The notes under the pieces were generated by a model. That model saw only the letters and a program-made list of their open reading frames with translations. It was not told the origin of the DNA and did not search any database. This document shows positions 1 to 12,105 of a stretch of 64,000 nt of DNA, piece after piece. Within the stretch, counting starts at the first letter, position 1; each line of letters begins with the position of its first letter. The DNA is taken from contig BCGN01000009.1 in the NCBI GenBank assembly GCA_001599295.1, positions 310,001-374,000 on the forward strand. Reading direction: 5' to 3'. This DNA is from Sporopachydermia quercuum. Its lineage: Eukaryota > Ascomycota > Sporopachydermiomycetes > Sporopachydermiales > Sporopachydermiaceae. The position numbers were made by a program, and so were the translations under genes.

Positions 1-1023
1 ATGATACCAGAAAGTTATACTCTTCTCTCAAGCAAACTATTAATTTTCTAAATTCGCAAAACTCCTAGAAGGAAAATCCAATAAATCGTAGCCTCACCAA
101 CTGAAATGGTATAAAGGCTTGCTAATGGTAATGTTCATCCCTTCCCTCCTAGTAAGGAAGAAAGGACCTGAAAAACGGCTTTGAATTAAAGTTAAGGAAT
201 ACAACTGGAGAGTGAACATGTCACTAATAGTATCCGCGCTGCTCAAGGATGGGCTGTGTTAGTAATTTACACCAATATATTTACCAAAACCAATTTGAGT
301 ATAAGACGGACAATAATGAATGTCTAGATATTTTAAATGCAGTTTAAAATTTATTTGGATATCATTAAGATTAAGTAAACCATCTATTGAAAACTCACTT
401 AAAGTTGAGCNGTTGCTTTAAGGCTAAACCTTACTCGGAACAACGGCTTCGAAGCAGGTGAAGACAATACTACAATACTTGGCCTTACATCTATATGAAT
501 AAAGCAATATTCTGCTGTTATTCATCGCAATAGCATTCAAGTTATGCTTCTCTCAATGCAGNGGCCGAAACTGCAAGAATTGCCCATAAAAAAATTCCGC
601 CTAACAGTGGATAAAGAGCCTAACTGACTATTAAACGCGTTTTCACTATCGCTAACAACAAGTTTCATACTAAATAAATANAGCTCAAGCTTGCTTAGGC
701 TTTATAAAATAAACTTCTTCCAATAAGAAGTCTAATTAATGAATTAATCCGTCGCACCCACCCTTTTGATTTTCCTTCCCAAATCTGACAAAACATGACA
801 TCCGAGACAAGGAAATAGAATTGATAGTATACTGCTGNAGGTACTGTTATTCAGTTGTCACTAAGGAAACAACATCAGCATAGTATTAGTTGGNTAGAAC
901 AGAACTTAACGTTCAATAACTCAAAGATCTATAATTTGCAATGTTTTATCTCCTGTGGTATATAATCGAAATATGATAAATAATTTAGAAAGTAAGAATA
1001 AAAAAATAAAGGATAAAAAAATT
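1..1023. other. intergenic, no gene seen
   Basis: This AT-rich stretch holds no ORF of useful length, and no tRNA or repeat was recognised. It contains five isolated N bases, more than most comparable stretches. The A-run at 1015-1021 is the T-run terminator of the tRNA gene that follows on the minus strand. Confidence 0.6.
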
Positions 1024-1138
1024 GCTCTAGGAGGGGATTGAACCCACGACCGTCGCGTTCCTCACACGACCGTGACATCAGCATAGACGTCGATATACGG
1101 CTATAAGCACGATGCGCTAACCTCTGCGCCACTAGAGC
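1024..1138 (-). tRNA. tI(UAU): tRNA-Ile(UAU) with intron
   Basis: Read on the minus strand, the ends GCTCTAG and CTAGAGC form a perfect seven-base acceptor stem. An A box (GGCGCAGAGG) and a B box (GGTTCAATCCC at the T arm) are present. The anticodon arm is TCGTG-CTTATAA-CGCGA, which gives anticodon UAU. It is interrupted after position 37 by an intron: exon 1 is 1102-1138, the intron is 1059-1101 (43 nt), and exon 2 is 1024-1058, leaving a 72-nt mature tRNA without encoded CCA. Baker's yeast tRNA-Ile(UAU) also has an intron at this position. The T stem has one apparent T-T mismatch. A run of seven T on the transcribed strand (1015-1021) directly downstream fits a Pol III terminator. The gene decodes the rare codon AUA. 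Confidence 0.93.
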
Positions 1139-2263
1139 GGATACCGGAAGATAACGAGGTCAGAATATATGATGTGTTTTGAGAACGTAAACTGATAAGT
1201 GACTCATAATGATTAATTGTAGATATTGAAGAGTTTTGCAGAAGAGTTCTCGCCATATAGAGATAGTGTGTCAGAGAAGATAATTTTATGTATTTTCTAG
1301 TATGCTACAATCAAAATCTACAACCTCAACATTACAATTGTTGTTGAGCTTATAATTGTTAGCCGAAGGCATTTAGTCAATTCACTATATCTACAGCTGA
1401 AGTGAGATCACTGGTAATACGACGACTTCACATACTTCACATCAACAAATAAAATTAACTGAACAATATCCTAGTTTTGGTACTCGCAAAGGGTATCGTA
1501 AACATCTTCCTTTCATGTAATGAATAAAGATTGTTCATAAGGAAGATAATCAATCCTTCGAAAAGCAAGAACAAGTTAACCATTTCGTTTTCATGCATTT
1601 CTATGCAAAACTATGCATTAAAATGTATATGCAGTGTTATCTAAATCTTATANTTCCATTGCTGATGATGTTAGAAGTCAGCAAATGTCCCAGATTGAAT
1701 TCCTTGGTGCAGCATGTAACTTGAATAATCCATAACAATGTTAATCAACTTTTATAGGAGCTCCTCAAAAGCTACTCCTACACTCTTCTCTCTCTACCTC
1801 ATCCCATCCCATCTGCCCCCCTCGCTCAAACATACATAATTTTCGCATTATGCTATTTCCTTTCAATTCACATGTACTCACAAACCCATTTCTTCCCACC
1901 ACAAACTTTTCACATTTCAACCACAAAAAAATGAAGTCTACGCACAAATACTCATTTTGTTGCTTCATTTACTTTCTTCTGCTTTGCTACTCAACCAGCC
2001 TGCCTGTTTAGTTTTTGTTGCAACTATAGGATAAACACTCTATCTGTACAGAAAAGCCTGAATTTCATAACGAAAACACCGTTCTGCTTGACTTCAGATT
2101 CAATTGTTTTCTGGTGGCTTTCCGTTAGTATTCAGTTCGCTTTTGAACAAATAAGATACATAGACACTTAACATAGCTAGCGGCTAATTAGAAAGAAGTG
2201 GAATTCGAACCTTGTGTTAATAAGAGTCTCAGTACAAGGACAGGAAGGTCAATTGATTGGAAA
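1139..2263. other. intergenic, tRNA to GCD6 promoter
   Basis: No gene is supported. A pyrimidine-rich tract at about 1770-1830 lies roughly 450 bases upstream of the GCD6 start and could be part of its promoter. Paired ATGCAT sites lie at 1593-1598 and 1613-1618. A minus-strand ORF at 1765-1968 is the complement of the pyrimidine tract and has no recognisable similarity. Confidence 0.5.
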
Positions 2264-5200
2264 ATGCCACCTAAGAAGAATCCGAAAGGCGAAGTCCTCA
2301 AGAAGGAAGATGTAAGTAGCTGTGCTGTGCCTTTCTGAACTGTTAGGGAATGTGAAAGGGAATAAGAGGGAAATGAAAGGGAATGAAAGGGAATGAAAGG
2401 GAATGCTCTGCTGAGTGCGAAGTAGGGGGGATTGTGTTTGCGCATGGTAGTACGTTTTATATACGGATTATTGCTGTCTGCTGATTTATTTCACTTTGAT
2501 AGTGTTAGAGTCAACGAATGAGTTTTCATCAAGACGCAGGGCTTAGAATGTTCGAAGCTCAATGCTGATACCTCGACTGACAGTAGTGCTACTGGTACAC
2601 TAGTATTATGATTATTATTATTAGTATAATATAGTACTATATTACTACTAGTTGGTGCAGTTGATATAACTCTTGATTTAGACGTAACTCTGCTGATGAT
2701 GCTTTTGATGATTAGCGCTTACATTTTTTTGAATTTGTTTATCATTGTTGCTATTGTCCTCTATGCTGATCAGTATAAATCACAGTGTCTATCAGTGGTG
2801 TTGTCAAAAGTTTTACCAGAAATCACCTAGTATAGATTGTAGAAAGAAATAGACAATTAGACAAGATATTGAATGTTCCTTGAGTATTCTCTTTGTTCAA
2901 TAGATCAAAGAGAATCACCTCAATTGCTTGTCTGATAGTTCGGCTACTTCTAAACTACTGTACTGGTACTCTGTTAACACTAAACTAAAACATTGTTTAA
3001 TTCNTTGCTACAATTCGCNAAATATTTATAGTTTGAGACTCCCCAAAAACAATACCATAAATCTGTCTTCAATCTTGAGATGCTAACAACTTCTTTTTAG
3101 AGACTTCAAGCTGTGGTGCTGAGTGATTCTTATGAGACACGTTTTATGCCATTAACTAGTGTTAAACCAAGAGTATGTTAGNAATAATTTGAAAATATAT
3201 ATATGATTTTAGAGGAATCAGGATGGAATTTTGTTGGATATCAAAGATGATTGTTGAGAGCTGTTGCTTTGAGATAATATCATGAATTGATGAATAATCA
3301 ACTGATGATCCACGGTAGTTACCTGTATGTTTGAGAGGTCGATTGAAGGATTAAAAGATTGAATTAACGATTGAACGGCTGACGTTGAATTTGGGAGTAT
3401 AGCGGCATAGGAGTAGTCATAATAACAATTATGCTCTTATTGTATTCAGATATGCTACCAAAATTCCCGAAAGTGTCGTTACACATGAGATTAAACTATT
3501 CAATAAGGGGAACTATATTCGTTCATTTAAGAATAAACATTCAACGTACTCAACATACAATATAATGATAAGAATCAGCTGACCATAAGTGTACTAATGA
3601 TTGCTATGGCTANTTGCTATGTCCTCTTTACATGTCAGTATGTCTCCTATCTGTCGTGTTGGTATGCAATTCACACTATATGCACATTTGTTTCCGATGA
3701 GATGGTAACCAAGGGCACATGGCATTATATCAGCTTGACATACTATCAACAACATACTATATAAACTGGCAATACCAGGACATTTCAGTATGATTAACAA
3801 TTAATGCGTAATGTGCTAGACGTTCTATTACAACTAACAGCTAATAAACATCAAGGCACAGCATATCGTTCATTTTGCTATCTGAATCNAAGCTCAGTCT
3901 TCACTTCACCTGCAACGATCACACACCTTTACAATAATCTTCTCAGCGATCAACATATCCAACTACCGTACTGTCTTTGTAACCAGCTAATATCTTTTCC
4001 TTCTTTCGCCTACTATTACTAACATCCTAAGTGTCTCTTGCCTCTAGCAAATGTACCCTTAATTGAATATACCTTAGAATTCCTAGCAAGAGCTGGCGTT
4101 GACGAAGTTTATGTAATGTGTTCCTCCCATGCGGACCAAGTACAGGAATACCTCGAAAACTCCAAGTGGAGCAGACCATGGTCACCCTTCAAAGTGCAGA
4201 CTATCCCTGCATTGGAATCATACTCTGTCGGTGATGCCATGCGGGACCTTGATAACAGAGGTCTCATTACGTCTGACTTCCTTCTAGTATCTGGCGATGT
4301 CGTTTCCAATCTCCAGTTCGACGAGGCATTAAAAGCTCATCGTGATTGTAAAGCAAAGGATAGAAATACCATTATGACAATGGTATTGAGAGAAAGTTCC
4401 AGTTTTCATAGGACCCGTTCTCATATAGAATCTGCTGTTTATGCCTTTGACGAGGACACAAACCGCTGTCTAGCTTATGCCGACTTGCCCATGCCATCTC
4501 CCGGTAAATGGCACCATTATTCCAATAACAGGCAAGGCAAACAACGGGGAAAGACCAGTGGGTACAAGTCACGGACTAAGTCTTTTATCGAAATCGACTC
4601 AGAGATCTTTGACGAGCATGAAAACCTCGTGATTCGCAACGATCTTATTGACTGTCATGTAGATATCTGCACTCCTCAGGTGCCTATTCTCTTCCAAGAA
4701 AACTTTGACTACCAAAATTTGCGATCTGATTTTGTGAAAGGTATTTTAACCTCAGATATCCTTGGGAAAACCATCTATGGCTGCTTTATCAATAACACGG
4801 ACTATGCTGCCAGAGTTGAGTCCATTCAAACCTACGATGCTATTTCCAAAGACGTTATTGCTCGTTGGGCTTATCCCGTGTGCCCTGATAGCAATATTCT
4901 GGAAGATCAAACATATTCCTACTCCAGTGCTCATGCGCATGGCCATATGTATAAAGAGACGGGCGTTGTTTTGGCCCATTCATGCGTTATTCATTCCGGT
5001 ACAGTCATTGGCAGCAAAACAAGCATTGGAGATGGTTCCTTAGTGAGCGCCAGTGTGCTAGGGCGCAACTGTAAAATAGGAAACAACGTGAAGCTGGAAA
5101 ACGCTTATGTTTGGGACGGCGTGGTGATTGAAGATGACGTTGTTGTACGGAATGCTATTGTAGGTTTCAATGCTGTACTCAAGAAAGGCTCAATGGTGCT

Positions 5201-6380
5201 GGATGGTAGCGTTGTTGGCGTGGAGGTAACGGTGGGTACCAATGTCGTGATAGATGGCTTAAAACTGATCAAGGAGATTCCAGAAGACGATGGGAATGGC
5301 GATTTATCGTTAAGCAGTTTCAGTGACAGTGAAAATGAAAATGGAANTGAAAGTGAAGAGGAGGCAGCTGAACAGGAAGACGTCGAAGAAAGTACGATCG
5401 ACAATACTCCTGGTGTTGAAGGAGCTTCTGGTAGAAAGCTTTCGCATTCCAGCGTGGTACGTGACAGTTCTATTGTCGGTTCTGACGGTGTAGGATTCCT
5501 GTTTGAACCAGAGAATGATAACGACGACGATGACGATGACGATTACGACGACGACGACGACACTACAGACTCAGCATCCGTTTCAACAGCAAGCAGCTCC
5601 CAACGCGATAGTGTAAGCGACCTAGCGAACAGACTACGTGTGCTAAACGTGTCTGACACGAGTATTGAATCATTGAGTAACCATGACGCCGGCTCCAGCA
5701 CAGGATCTATTTATCATCATACTAGAAGCGGCTCCCAAGGGTCATATCTTGGCGTAGCACCCAAAAGAAAAAAGAATAGATCATACAGTACGAATAGTAT
5801 GGTAAGTGCTACTACAGCTGCCTCAGATGATGGATATGCATATAGTGGCCATACCGATGAAGAAAATTTCAGCAGAGAAGCTATTCTTTCCCTTGAGCGA
5901 GCGTTCCAGGAAAACCATGAACTCGACACGGCAGTATTAGAACTGAACACGCTAAGAATGGCCATGAATGTTGGTTATCATGAAGTAAGAAAAGCCACCA
6001 TAACAGCGTTAATTAATAGAATATACAACTTCATTGATACCAATACATTAGGTGTCAAGGATGCAGTGTTGAAGACATTAGGCCAATGGTGCGCCTTTTT
6101 TAAAAGACAAGTGTTTGATCCTGAAGACGAAATTGATCTCTTGATGCTTTTCCAGAAGGAATGTGCTAGCAAACGTAGAAAGACCCACGGAGCAAGTGTT
6201 TTGTTCCATGTGGTAAACTATCTGTATGAGGAAGATTATGTTTCAGAGGAAAGGATATACGAATGGTGGGATAGTGAAGCAAGTGTTGCAACGGAAGCAT
6301 TGACAGAGGTTAGAAAGTTGACTGGGAAGTTTGTTGAATGGCTGAGAGATGCCGAGGAAGAGTCTTCCGATGATGAATAG
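2264..6380 (+). CDS. GCD6: eIF2B epsilon subunit, catalytic GEF (GCD6)
   Basis: This is the catalytic subunit of the eIF2B complex, the guanine nucleotide exchange factor that recharges eIF2 with GTP in the cytoplasm. I read three exons: 2264-2311, 3101-3172 and 4032-6380, giving 822 residues. Exon 1 is a lysine-rich 16-codon leader. Exon 2 encodes the conserved start of the pyrophosphorylase-like domain (RLQAVVLSDSYETRFMPL). Exon 3 starts at CLLPLANVPLIEY. The order is nucleotidyltransferase-like domain, left-handed beta-helix hexapeptide repeats (VIGSKTSIGDGS region), an Asp-rich linker near residue 535, and a C-terminal W2/HEAT domain with ELNTLRMAMN and an acidic tail (EEESSDDE), as in baker's yeast Gcd6. 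Donors are GTAAGT and GTATGT; branch points are TGCTAAC (3081-3087) and TACTAAC (4017-4023). The introns are long for a yeast (789 and 859 nt). One N at 5346 leaves one codon open. Confidence 0.95.
2345..2405. repeat. 10-bp GGGAATGAAA tandem repeat in GCD6 intron 1
   Basis: Purine-rich units GGGAATGAAA repeat at least three times perfectly (about 2366-2405), preceded by diverged copies. The array lies just after the 5' splice site of the first GCD6 intron, so it is transcribed but spliced out. Confidence 0.8.
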
Positions 6381-9016
6381 GCAGTGGCAGGAGAGGATTG
6401 GAAATGCTAGAAATGCAAAAAGAAGATGATAGGAACAAATGAACGTTTGGTGTTTAGAGCTGGTGTTGGTGTGAATATAGGGGCTGATTTTGATGATAAG
6501 ACTGGTAATGTTTTGCCGTGTCAATGGGTGAAGTCGGATAAGATAAGGAAAAAAGCAATCCACTTACAGCAACAGTAAGTGCCTCAGTTATGCATTGTGA
6601 AGATAATAATGAAAGATAAATCATTTTTATCATACTGAACTTCAGCTTATAAAGCAGGTGTCGATATTTTTGATTTACTATCAGATGATTTTGCTNTACC
6701 AGATTTGAATATATTATCGTTTTTGCAATAAAACATTGCAGANGCCTTGCAGTATTAGCAACACAGAAAATAATAATAATTCATCTGCAAATGTTACAAA
6801 TGTGCAGTAATTTTAATTGGTCAAATATGTAGCTCTTAGATTACAAATACCGACAATAATTCCAGTCCATTTAACTTCTTTCAACATGAACAATATGATT
6901 TCTATTGGGATACAATACAATAAGGATATCGCACATACTGACAGTAAAAATCAGCTTCAATTCTTTCAATTTATCAATCAGTATACCAAATCACCTACGT
7001 AACATCATATTATGTGACTCCTAACCATTCCAANNTTGATAGCCATGTCCCAATTATTGGGAGGAAGGGCCTTATTTAATCCAATGTTTGATCATTAAAA
7101 TAGAGGATGATTGAATCTGGTTCTCCAGCATAAAATCATTCTAAGAATTGTAGCGTTCGTTGCAATTGCAGTATTATTTTGAAGAGAACGAAGATTGCTG
7201 ATTGCTAATTACAAGTTNTTCCCTATGGGTCGGAATCAAAGTCATTGACATCCAGAAGCATTGCCAAAGGTTCATTCTTCTACAATTGAACTGATATTCA
7301 TATATTCATTTCCTGTTCATATAATTTCCTATCAATCAGTAAGTACTACCTAATAATCAACTATACTTGAGTCAATTAGCAATAGTTAATCGTTTCACGA
7401 GCAGAGCTAAAGGCAGTTGAGAGAACTATGTACTGTGATTGATTTATCCTTCCTACAAGAATCGAAACTGAATTATTTCGATCCAAAAATATAATATTAG
7501 TATTCTTGAAGGATCTGGTGATTATTCTCATTGTAATTACTGGAATTAAAGGTCTGCTAATAAGATCAAGATATGTCTTTGGTGCAAACAATGTATAAAG
7601 ATTTCGATCAATAGTATCAGTAATATCCACAGGTCTTCGTATATGTTACATATGATCAATTGTCTAATGGTTGTTTAACTGATGAAGTTAAATGGTAAAG
7701 CTTTAGTATACATACCTAATCTTTTCAGCTTATAATTAACCTGAAATTTAATCGATTCATTGGTTTGAATTCGTCTTTGGTTAGCTGTCGTTTTTGTATA
7801 TTTCTAACAAGGTTTGTCCTGTGACCTGTACAACTAACATTAACTCTTCCATGCTCAGCGTGAATTTCGAATATCATTCATTGCTTCAACGAAGATCAAC
7901 TGCTACTAATTTTAGCGCGATTTATTTCATGTTTTGTTGATTTATTTGAGTTATTTTGATTTATTTTGCAAAACTTTATAGATGTTTTGCTAAGTTACGA
8001 GGATTCCCAAGAATAGCACACTAATTAGGTCCTTTGCTTCGCTCTTCTGAAGAAGATGGTTTCTTATCACTCTGTATCAGATCAGAAAGAGCTAATAGAA
8101 TCTTAGACTTTCGCGGCAATTAGTGATAATTGATTTTATTAAGGCCCCTTTTTACCGCAGATGTGTATTAGTACGGTTTGATAGTGAATTGTAAAAGTTT
8201 TATATAATATCGCTGATCATTTGGTGGATTCTCTAGCTGCATGTATTATGGACAGCCTTACTCATTGAACCAAAGCACTTTTAGACCAGAATAGCAACAA
8301 AATAGTTAGTAGTTATTATATATGATTAATTGATATGAAATTAGATTGGTCAAATGTACTACTTGCTGTTGTCATAGTCTTGATAGCTTCTAGTAAGGGT
8401 AGATATGAAACTGAGTAATAATATTTATACATTGGAACTTCATACTTCGGCCACCGTTCTGTATTGGCAGTTAAAACATAGAGCATGGACATTTTTACTT
8501 GTTGTTCGCTAACTAAAACGTGTTCTTTTCTTTTTTTTTTTTTGGTTAGAAACGTAACTTATCTTCTGAGGAACATTCTTTTGACCAAGAGGAGATTCAA
8601 ATGAAGTGAATATCTACTAAGAGTATTTACCGCTGGTTCAACAAAAGGAAGAATAAGGAGGAGACACTCTTTCATTTCCAAAGTTTTCGGCGTATCTTAA
8701 ACAAGGATTATCAAAACAAGCTGATGTAAAATAGATGATATTGTTCGAAAGCACGTTGACAAGGATGTTCACACAGAGATAGAGCTGAAACTGACTGAAA
8801 TTAGTCTATGTCTATCAATCAGTTTAAGGTGTCTTTTTATGAACATAACCATTTACAAAAACAACCATTTGGCAACATTCTATTTCTCTCCTGCTATTCA
8901 TTTATTCAAAAATATCATGCTTACTACTATTCACACCCCATTCATATTTTCATTAGCAACATTAAAATTACAACACTACCAAAGCATAAATAAGACACAA
9001 TCCATAAATCCATAGC
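6381..9016. other. 2.6 kb AT-rich gap, no gene supported
   Basis: This lies between the GCD6 stop and the LOC1 stop. Only short ORFs of no recognisable family occur (for example 6817-7002 +, 7376-7630 -, 8808-8993 +). A poly-T tract lies at about 8530-8543. Six N positions lie between 6696 and 7218. The gap is longer than a normal yeast spacer and could hold an untranslated RNA, but I could not identify one. Confidence 0.5.
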
Positions 9017-10143
9017 CTACTTAAACGAAACCCTCTTCTTGATTTTCATTCCAGTTATCTTTGGCACATTTCCAACACTTCCATTCTCTTCCCCAAGCGG
9101 ATTCTTCCCTTTTCCTTTGATTTTACTCTTTAACTCACCCTTCTTCTTCTCTAGTTTCTCTTTCTTCATTGCTTCTCGTTTTTCCATTTCCGCGCGTCGC
9201 AGTTCTCTGATCTGCTCTAAATTCCTTGCCTTCTCTAGTTTACTTTCATTTGCTTTGTCTACTTTTTCATTCACCGTAGCCAAAATTCTCATCATTGCAC
9301 TCTCGTCAGCAAACACTTTGCCTTTTTTTCCTCTTACCCGTTTAGCTCCAGGAGCAACAGCTTTGTTCAGAGTTGGAATCTGCAGGTCTTTTTCCGAGTA
9401 CTTCTATTTCTTGTTAGTATGAATTTATAACTATTAAAAGGATAGGTTAAGTGTTCCGTTTTCTGCTATTTGAATATTGGATGAGCAAAAGGGAAAATAG
9501 AATATGTCCATTCAATTGATGATCATAGGGTAGGTTTCTCATGTGTTCGTTCTACTTGGGTGATTTGTATCTCAGGAATAAACAAGCGAGCAGATCTGAG
9601 GAGGTAAAATAAAGCATTTAGTTCTTCTAAGTGAAAGTGAGAAAATCCAATAATCCGATAAATTTGAGACTTATTGAAAGTTGAGATATTCAGACGATGA
9701 AAAACTCATTACATCAATATACAAAGCAATTGGTAATGAAGGTCACTATATTGCAGAAAGATCAAACCACGAACTCAAATGCGATTATGGAAACACCGTT
9801 GAATGCAATAGTGAGATCAATAAGAGCAAAAATATCTTATCAGGTTCCTTATTTCTCAAAAGACTTCTACTGATCTACTTTCTTATCAGTCAACAGCACA
9901 AACCATCATCATCATAACATTTCATATACTTACAGATGGATCGATTCTTTTCCGTTTTGTTAGCTTTGCAATATCCTTCTTTGTAAGCTTTGGCTGCCCC
10001 TTTTTACCAACTTTTTTTGTATTATCAAATGCCAAAAGATTTTTAGCCTGTCCATCACTGAATACTTCGTGATCTACACTTCTCTTCTTATTTGTAGTGG
10101 CAGCTCTTTTCTCTGTCACTGTTTTCGTTCTAGGTCTCCCCAT
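9017..10143 (-). CDS. LOC1: LOC1-like ribosome assembly / mRNA localisation factor
   Basis: Two exons on the minus strand, 9934-10143 and 9017-9403, give a 198-residue basic protein; baker's yeast Loc1 has 204. Exon 1 carries '[14 protein letters not shown]' and ends at RIDPS. Exon 2 starts at the family signature [19 protein letters not shown], followed by RGKKGK and a Lys/Glu-rich coiled-coil ([18 protein letters not shown]). Loc1 is a nucleolar RNA-binding protein needed for 60S subunit assembly and, in baker's yeast, for ASH1 mRNA localisation. The 530-nt intron has donor GTAAGT, branch point ATACTAAC (9413-9420) and acceptor TAG at 9404-9406; its phase joins complete codons. I chose the ATG at 10143 over an in-frame one 33 bases upstream because the family starts with a short basic leader. 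As far as I know the baker's yeast gene has no intron. Confidence 0.9.
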
Positions 10144-11028
10144 AGTTATTGTTATGTGTGTTTGTTTATATATCAAGATATCTATATATAAGGGGGACGC
10201 CGTGCAATTGTGATAAAATGCAGTAGTCTAATGCAATAAATAACAGGAATTATCTCGATATCTTTACATTCACACTTACATTCAGTCAGCTGTTAATAGA
10301 AGATAAAGCAAAAATGAGGCTTTCACTCAATAAAAATATTTTTTATTGTTTAGAGAAAATATAGGTGTCTTATAAGGAGTAAAATTGTACGAGTTAAACA
10401 TTAAGTCTCGCTTTGCGATTTGGTTTTGTAATTAATTGGATTGCACATAATTGAATTTAGTAATATCATGTAATTGTGCAAAAGAAATATAGATACAAAT
10501 CGCAATTGTGAGTTTGTGCCTATCAATTGCTCACATTTGCAAATGTTAAGCTGTAATCACATGTTGGCTGGACATATCTGTTACTCCGTTGTTATGACTG
10601 TTATCAGAATTTCAAAGAGCTTGTTGGTAAGTTGTATAGCAGTGAAGTGTGTGTTATTATAGCAGCCCGACAGGTGGGAAAGAATTTGGATAGAAGAGAG
10701 AATCCATTTTGAAGAGTTTTGTCTGACTCAATAGGTGTATACTACTTAATTGATAGTGCCACTCTGGGAGACAACACGTCAGACTGTGCATCCGAGATTG
10801 CGGATCTTAAGGTTACTTATTGTAGATCTTTTGAACTGATCAGACAAACAGGTCAGATGGAAATGCGACGGGTACTCGATTATTGATTGAAACGAGCTCA
10901 CCACGACAAGAAAATCATTGAACCTTTTGTGTTATCTCTATAAGGAAGAAAGTCATTCACTGTCTTCCTTGTATCTACGCTTCCCATAGCATCAATCCAT
11001 TTGTCAAACAACACAATCTAGGTACAGG
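10144..11028. other. divergent promoter region, LOC1 / sirtuin
   Basis: This 885-nt region serves two genes transcribed away from each other. A TATA-like AT stretch (TATATATCAAG...TATATAA) at about 10168-10191 lies 25-50 bases before the LOC1 ATG. A near-palindromic AAAAATATTTTTT tract is at about 10336. The short ORF at 10474-10662 has no recognisable features. Confidence 0.5.
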
Positions 11029-12105
11029 ATGCCTAAAACTTCCTCCGCCAAAATCACTACTCAAATGAAACTCTCATCGTCTGAATTGAGATCATTCCAT
11101 ATACATCTGCAAAAGTCAAAGAAGATAATAGCTCTAGTAGGTGCCGGCCTTTCTGCATCGTCAGGACTACCAACCTTTAGAGGTGCCGGTGGATTATGGA
11201 GAAACTACGATGCCATGGATCTTGCCACACCGGAGGCTTTTGAGAACGATCCTTCATTGGTATGGCAGTTTTACTCGCATAGAAGGGGAACCGCATTGAG
11301 AGCTAAGCCAAATAATGGTCATTATGCATTAGCCCAGCTGGCGAAGAAACGAGAGAACTTCCTTACTTTAACACAGAACGTCGACAGTCTAAGTGATCGT
11401 GCAGGTCATCCTCAAAATCAGCTTTTGAAACTGCATGGCGATCTCTTCACTCTGAAATGCACAAACTTCTTTTGCACATATGTGGCTGAAAGAAACTATG
11501 ACCATCCATTGACTCCAGCTCTAAAAGACGAAACTAGGAAGACGGAAAAGAAAATACCAGCAAAAGAAGTGAATGAAAACCAAAGAAAAAGTACCGATAA
11601 TGAGCAGGCAAGTGTATCTACAGATAGTAGTGCATCATCTTCTGAAACCACCGCAAAAGGAAACGAAATACAAGAAACCAACGAAGAGCTGAAAAATCTG
11701 TCGTTTGATTTCCCTCCAGTGAAGAACATACCGGAAGAGGACTTGCCGCATTGTCCTAAATGTAAAAAGGGTCTTCTTAGACCAGGAGTTGTTTGGTTTG
11801 GTGAACCATTACCATTGAAAGTAGTTGACGCAGCAGATGAATTCATCTCGCAGGGTGGACCTGTGGATCTGATTATGGTAGTAGGAACAAGCGGTACTGT
11901 TTGGCCAGCAGCTGGGTACGTAGAGCGAGTGAAAATGAATGGGGGAAAAGTTGCCGTGTTCAATATAGACATTGATAATAAAGAAGTTATTGAACAGGAC
12001 GGTGGATGGGCATTTGTTGGCGATGCTGCCAAATGGCTGCCAATAGCTTTAGAACCTATAATAGGTAGGGATTATCTTCCCAAACATAGGGATAGACATT
12101 GGTAA
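11029..12105 (+). CDS. SIRT5-type (class III) NAD-dependent protein deacylase
   Basis: A 358-residue sirtuin. The NAD-binding motif GAGLSASSG lies at residues 38-46, followed by PTFRG; TQNVDSL is near 115-121. The catalytic His is H136 in KLHGD, and GTSGTVWPA and NIDID appear later. Y82 and R85 in WQFYSHRR form the YxxR signature that in SIRT5 binds the acidic acyl group, so the likely reaction is NAD-dependent removal of succinyl or malonyl groups from lysines. The zinc ligands are C144, C149, C242 and C245. The 92 residues between the two Cys pairs include a Ser/Lys/Glu-rich insert that makes the zinc arm longer than usual. No clear mitochondrial presequence is visible, so location is uncertain. 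Baker's yeast has only Sir2/Hst sirtuins and lacks this class. Confidence 0.9.
   Translation: MPKTSSAKITTQMKLSSSELRSFHIHLQKSKKIIALVGAGLSASSGLPTFRGAGGLWRNYDAMDLATPEAFENDPSLVWQFYSHRRGTALRAKPNNGHYALAQLAKKRENFLTLTQNVDSLSDRAGHPQNQLLKLHGDLFTLKCTNFFCTYVAERNYDHPLTPALKDETRKTEKKIPAKEVNENQRKSTDNEQASVSTDSSASSSETTAKGNEIQETNEELKNLSFDFPPVKNIPEEDLPHCPKCKKGLLRPGVVWFGEPLPLKVVDAADEFISQGGPVDLIMVVGTSGTVWPAAGYVERVKMNGGKVAVFNIDIDNKEVIEQDGGWAFVGDAAKWLPIALEPIIGRDYLPKHRDRHW

Noticed and set aside
1342-1447. A TGTTGA...TCAACA segment near the tRNA, first suspected to be a solo LTR
   Set aside because: It is only 106 bases long, has no target-site duplication and no internal LTR features.
2196-2212. GGTTCGAATTCC on the minus strand resembling a tRNA T arm
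   Set aside because: The B-box consensus is broken in the last bases and no acceptor stem or A box is present.
8335-8551. A possible small spliced membrane-peptide gene (hydrophobic start, GTAAGG donor, GCTAAC branch point, T-run and TTAG acceptor)
   Set aside because: Joining the proposed exons gives a stop two codons after the junction, leaving about 21 residues with no known relative.
11496-12032. A 178-codon minus-strand ORF inside the sirtuin gene
   Set aside because: It lies fully within a well-supported sirtuin reading frame and has no recognisable domain.
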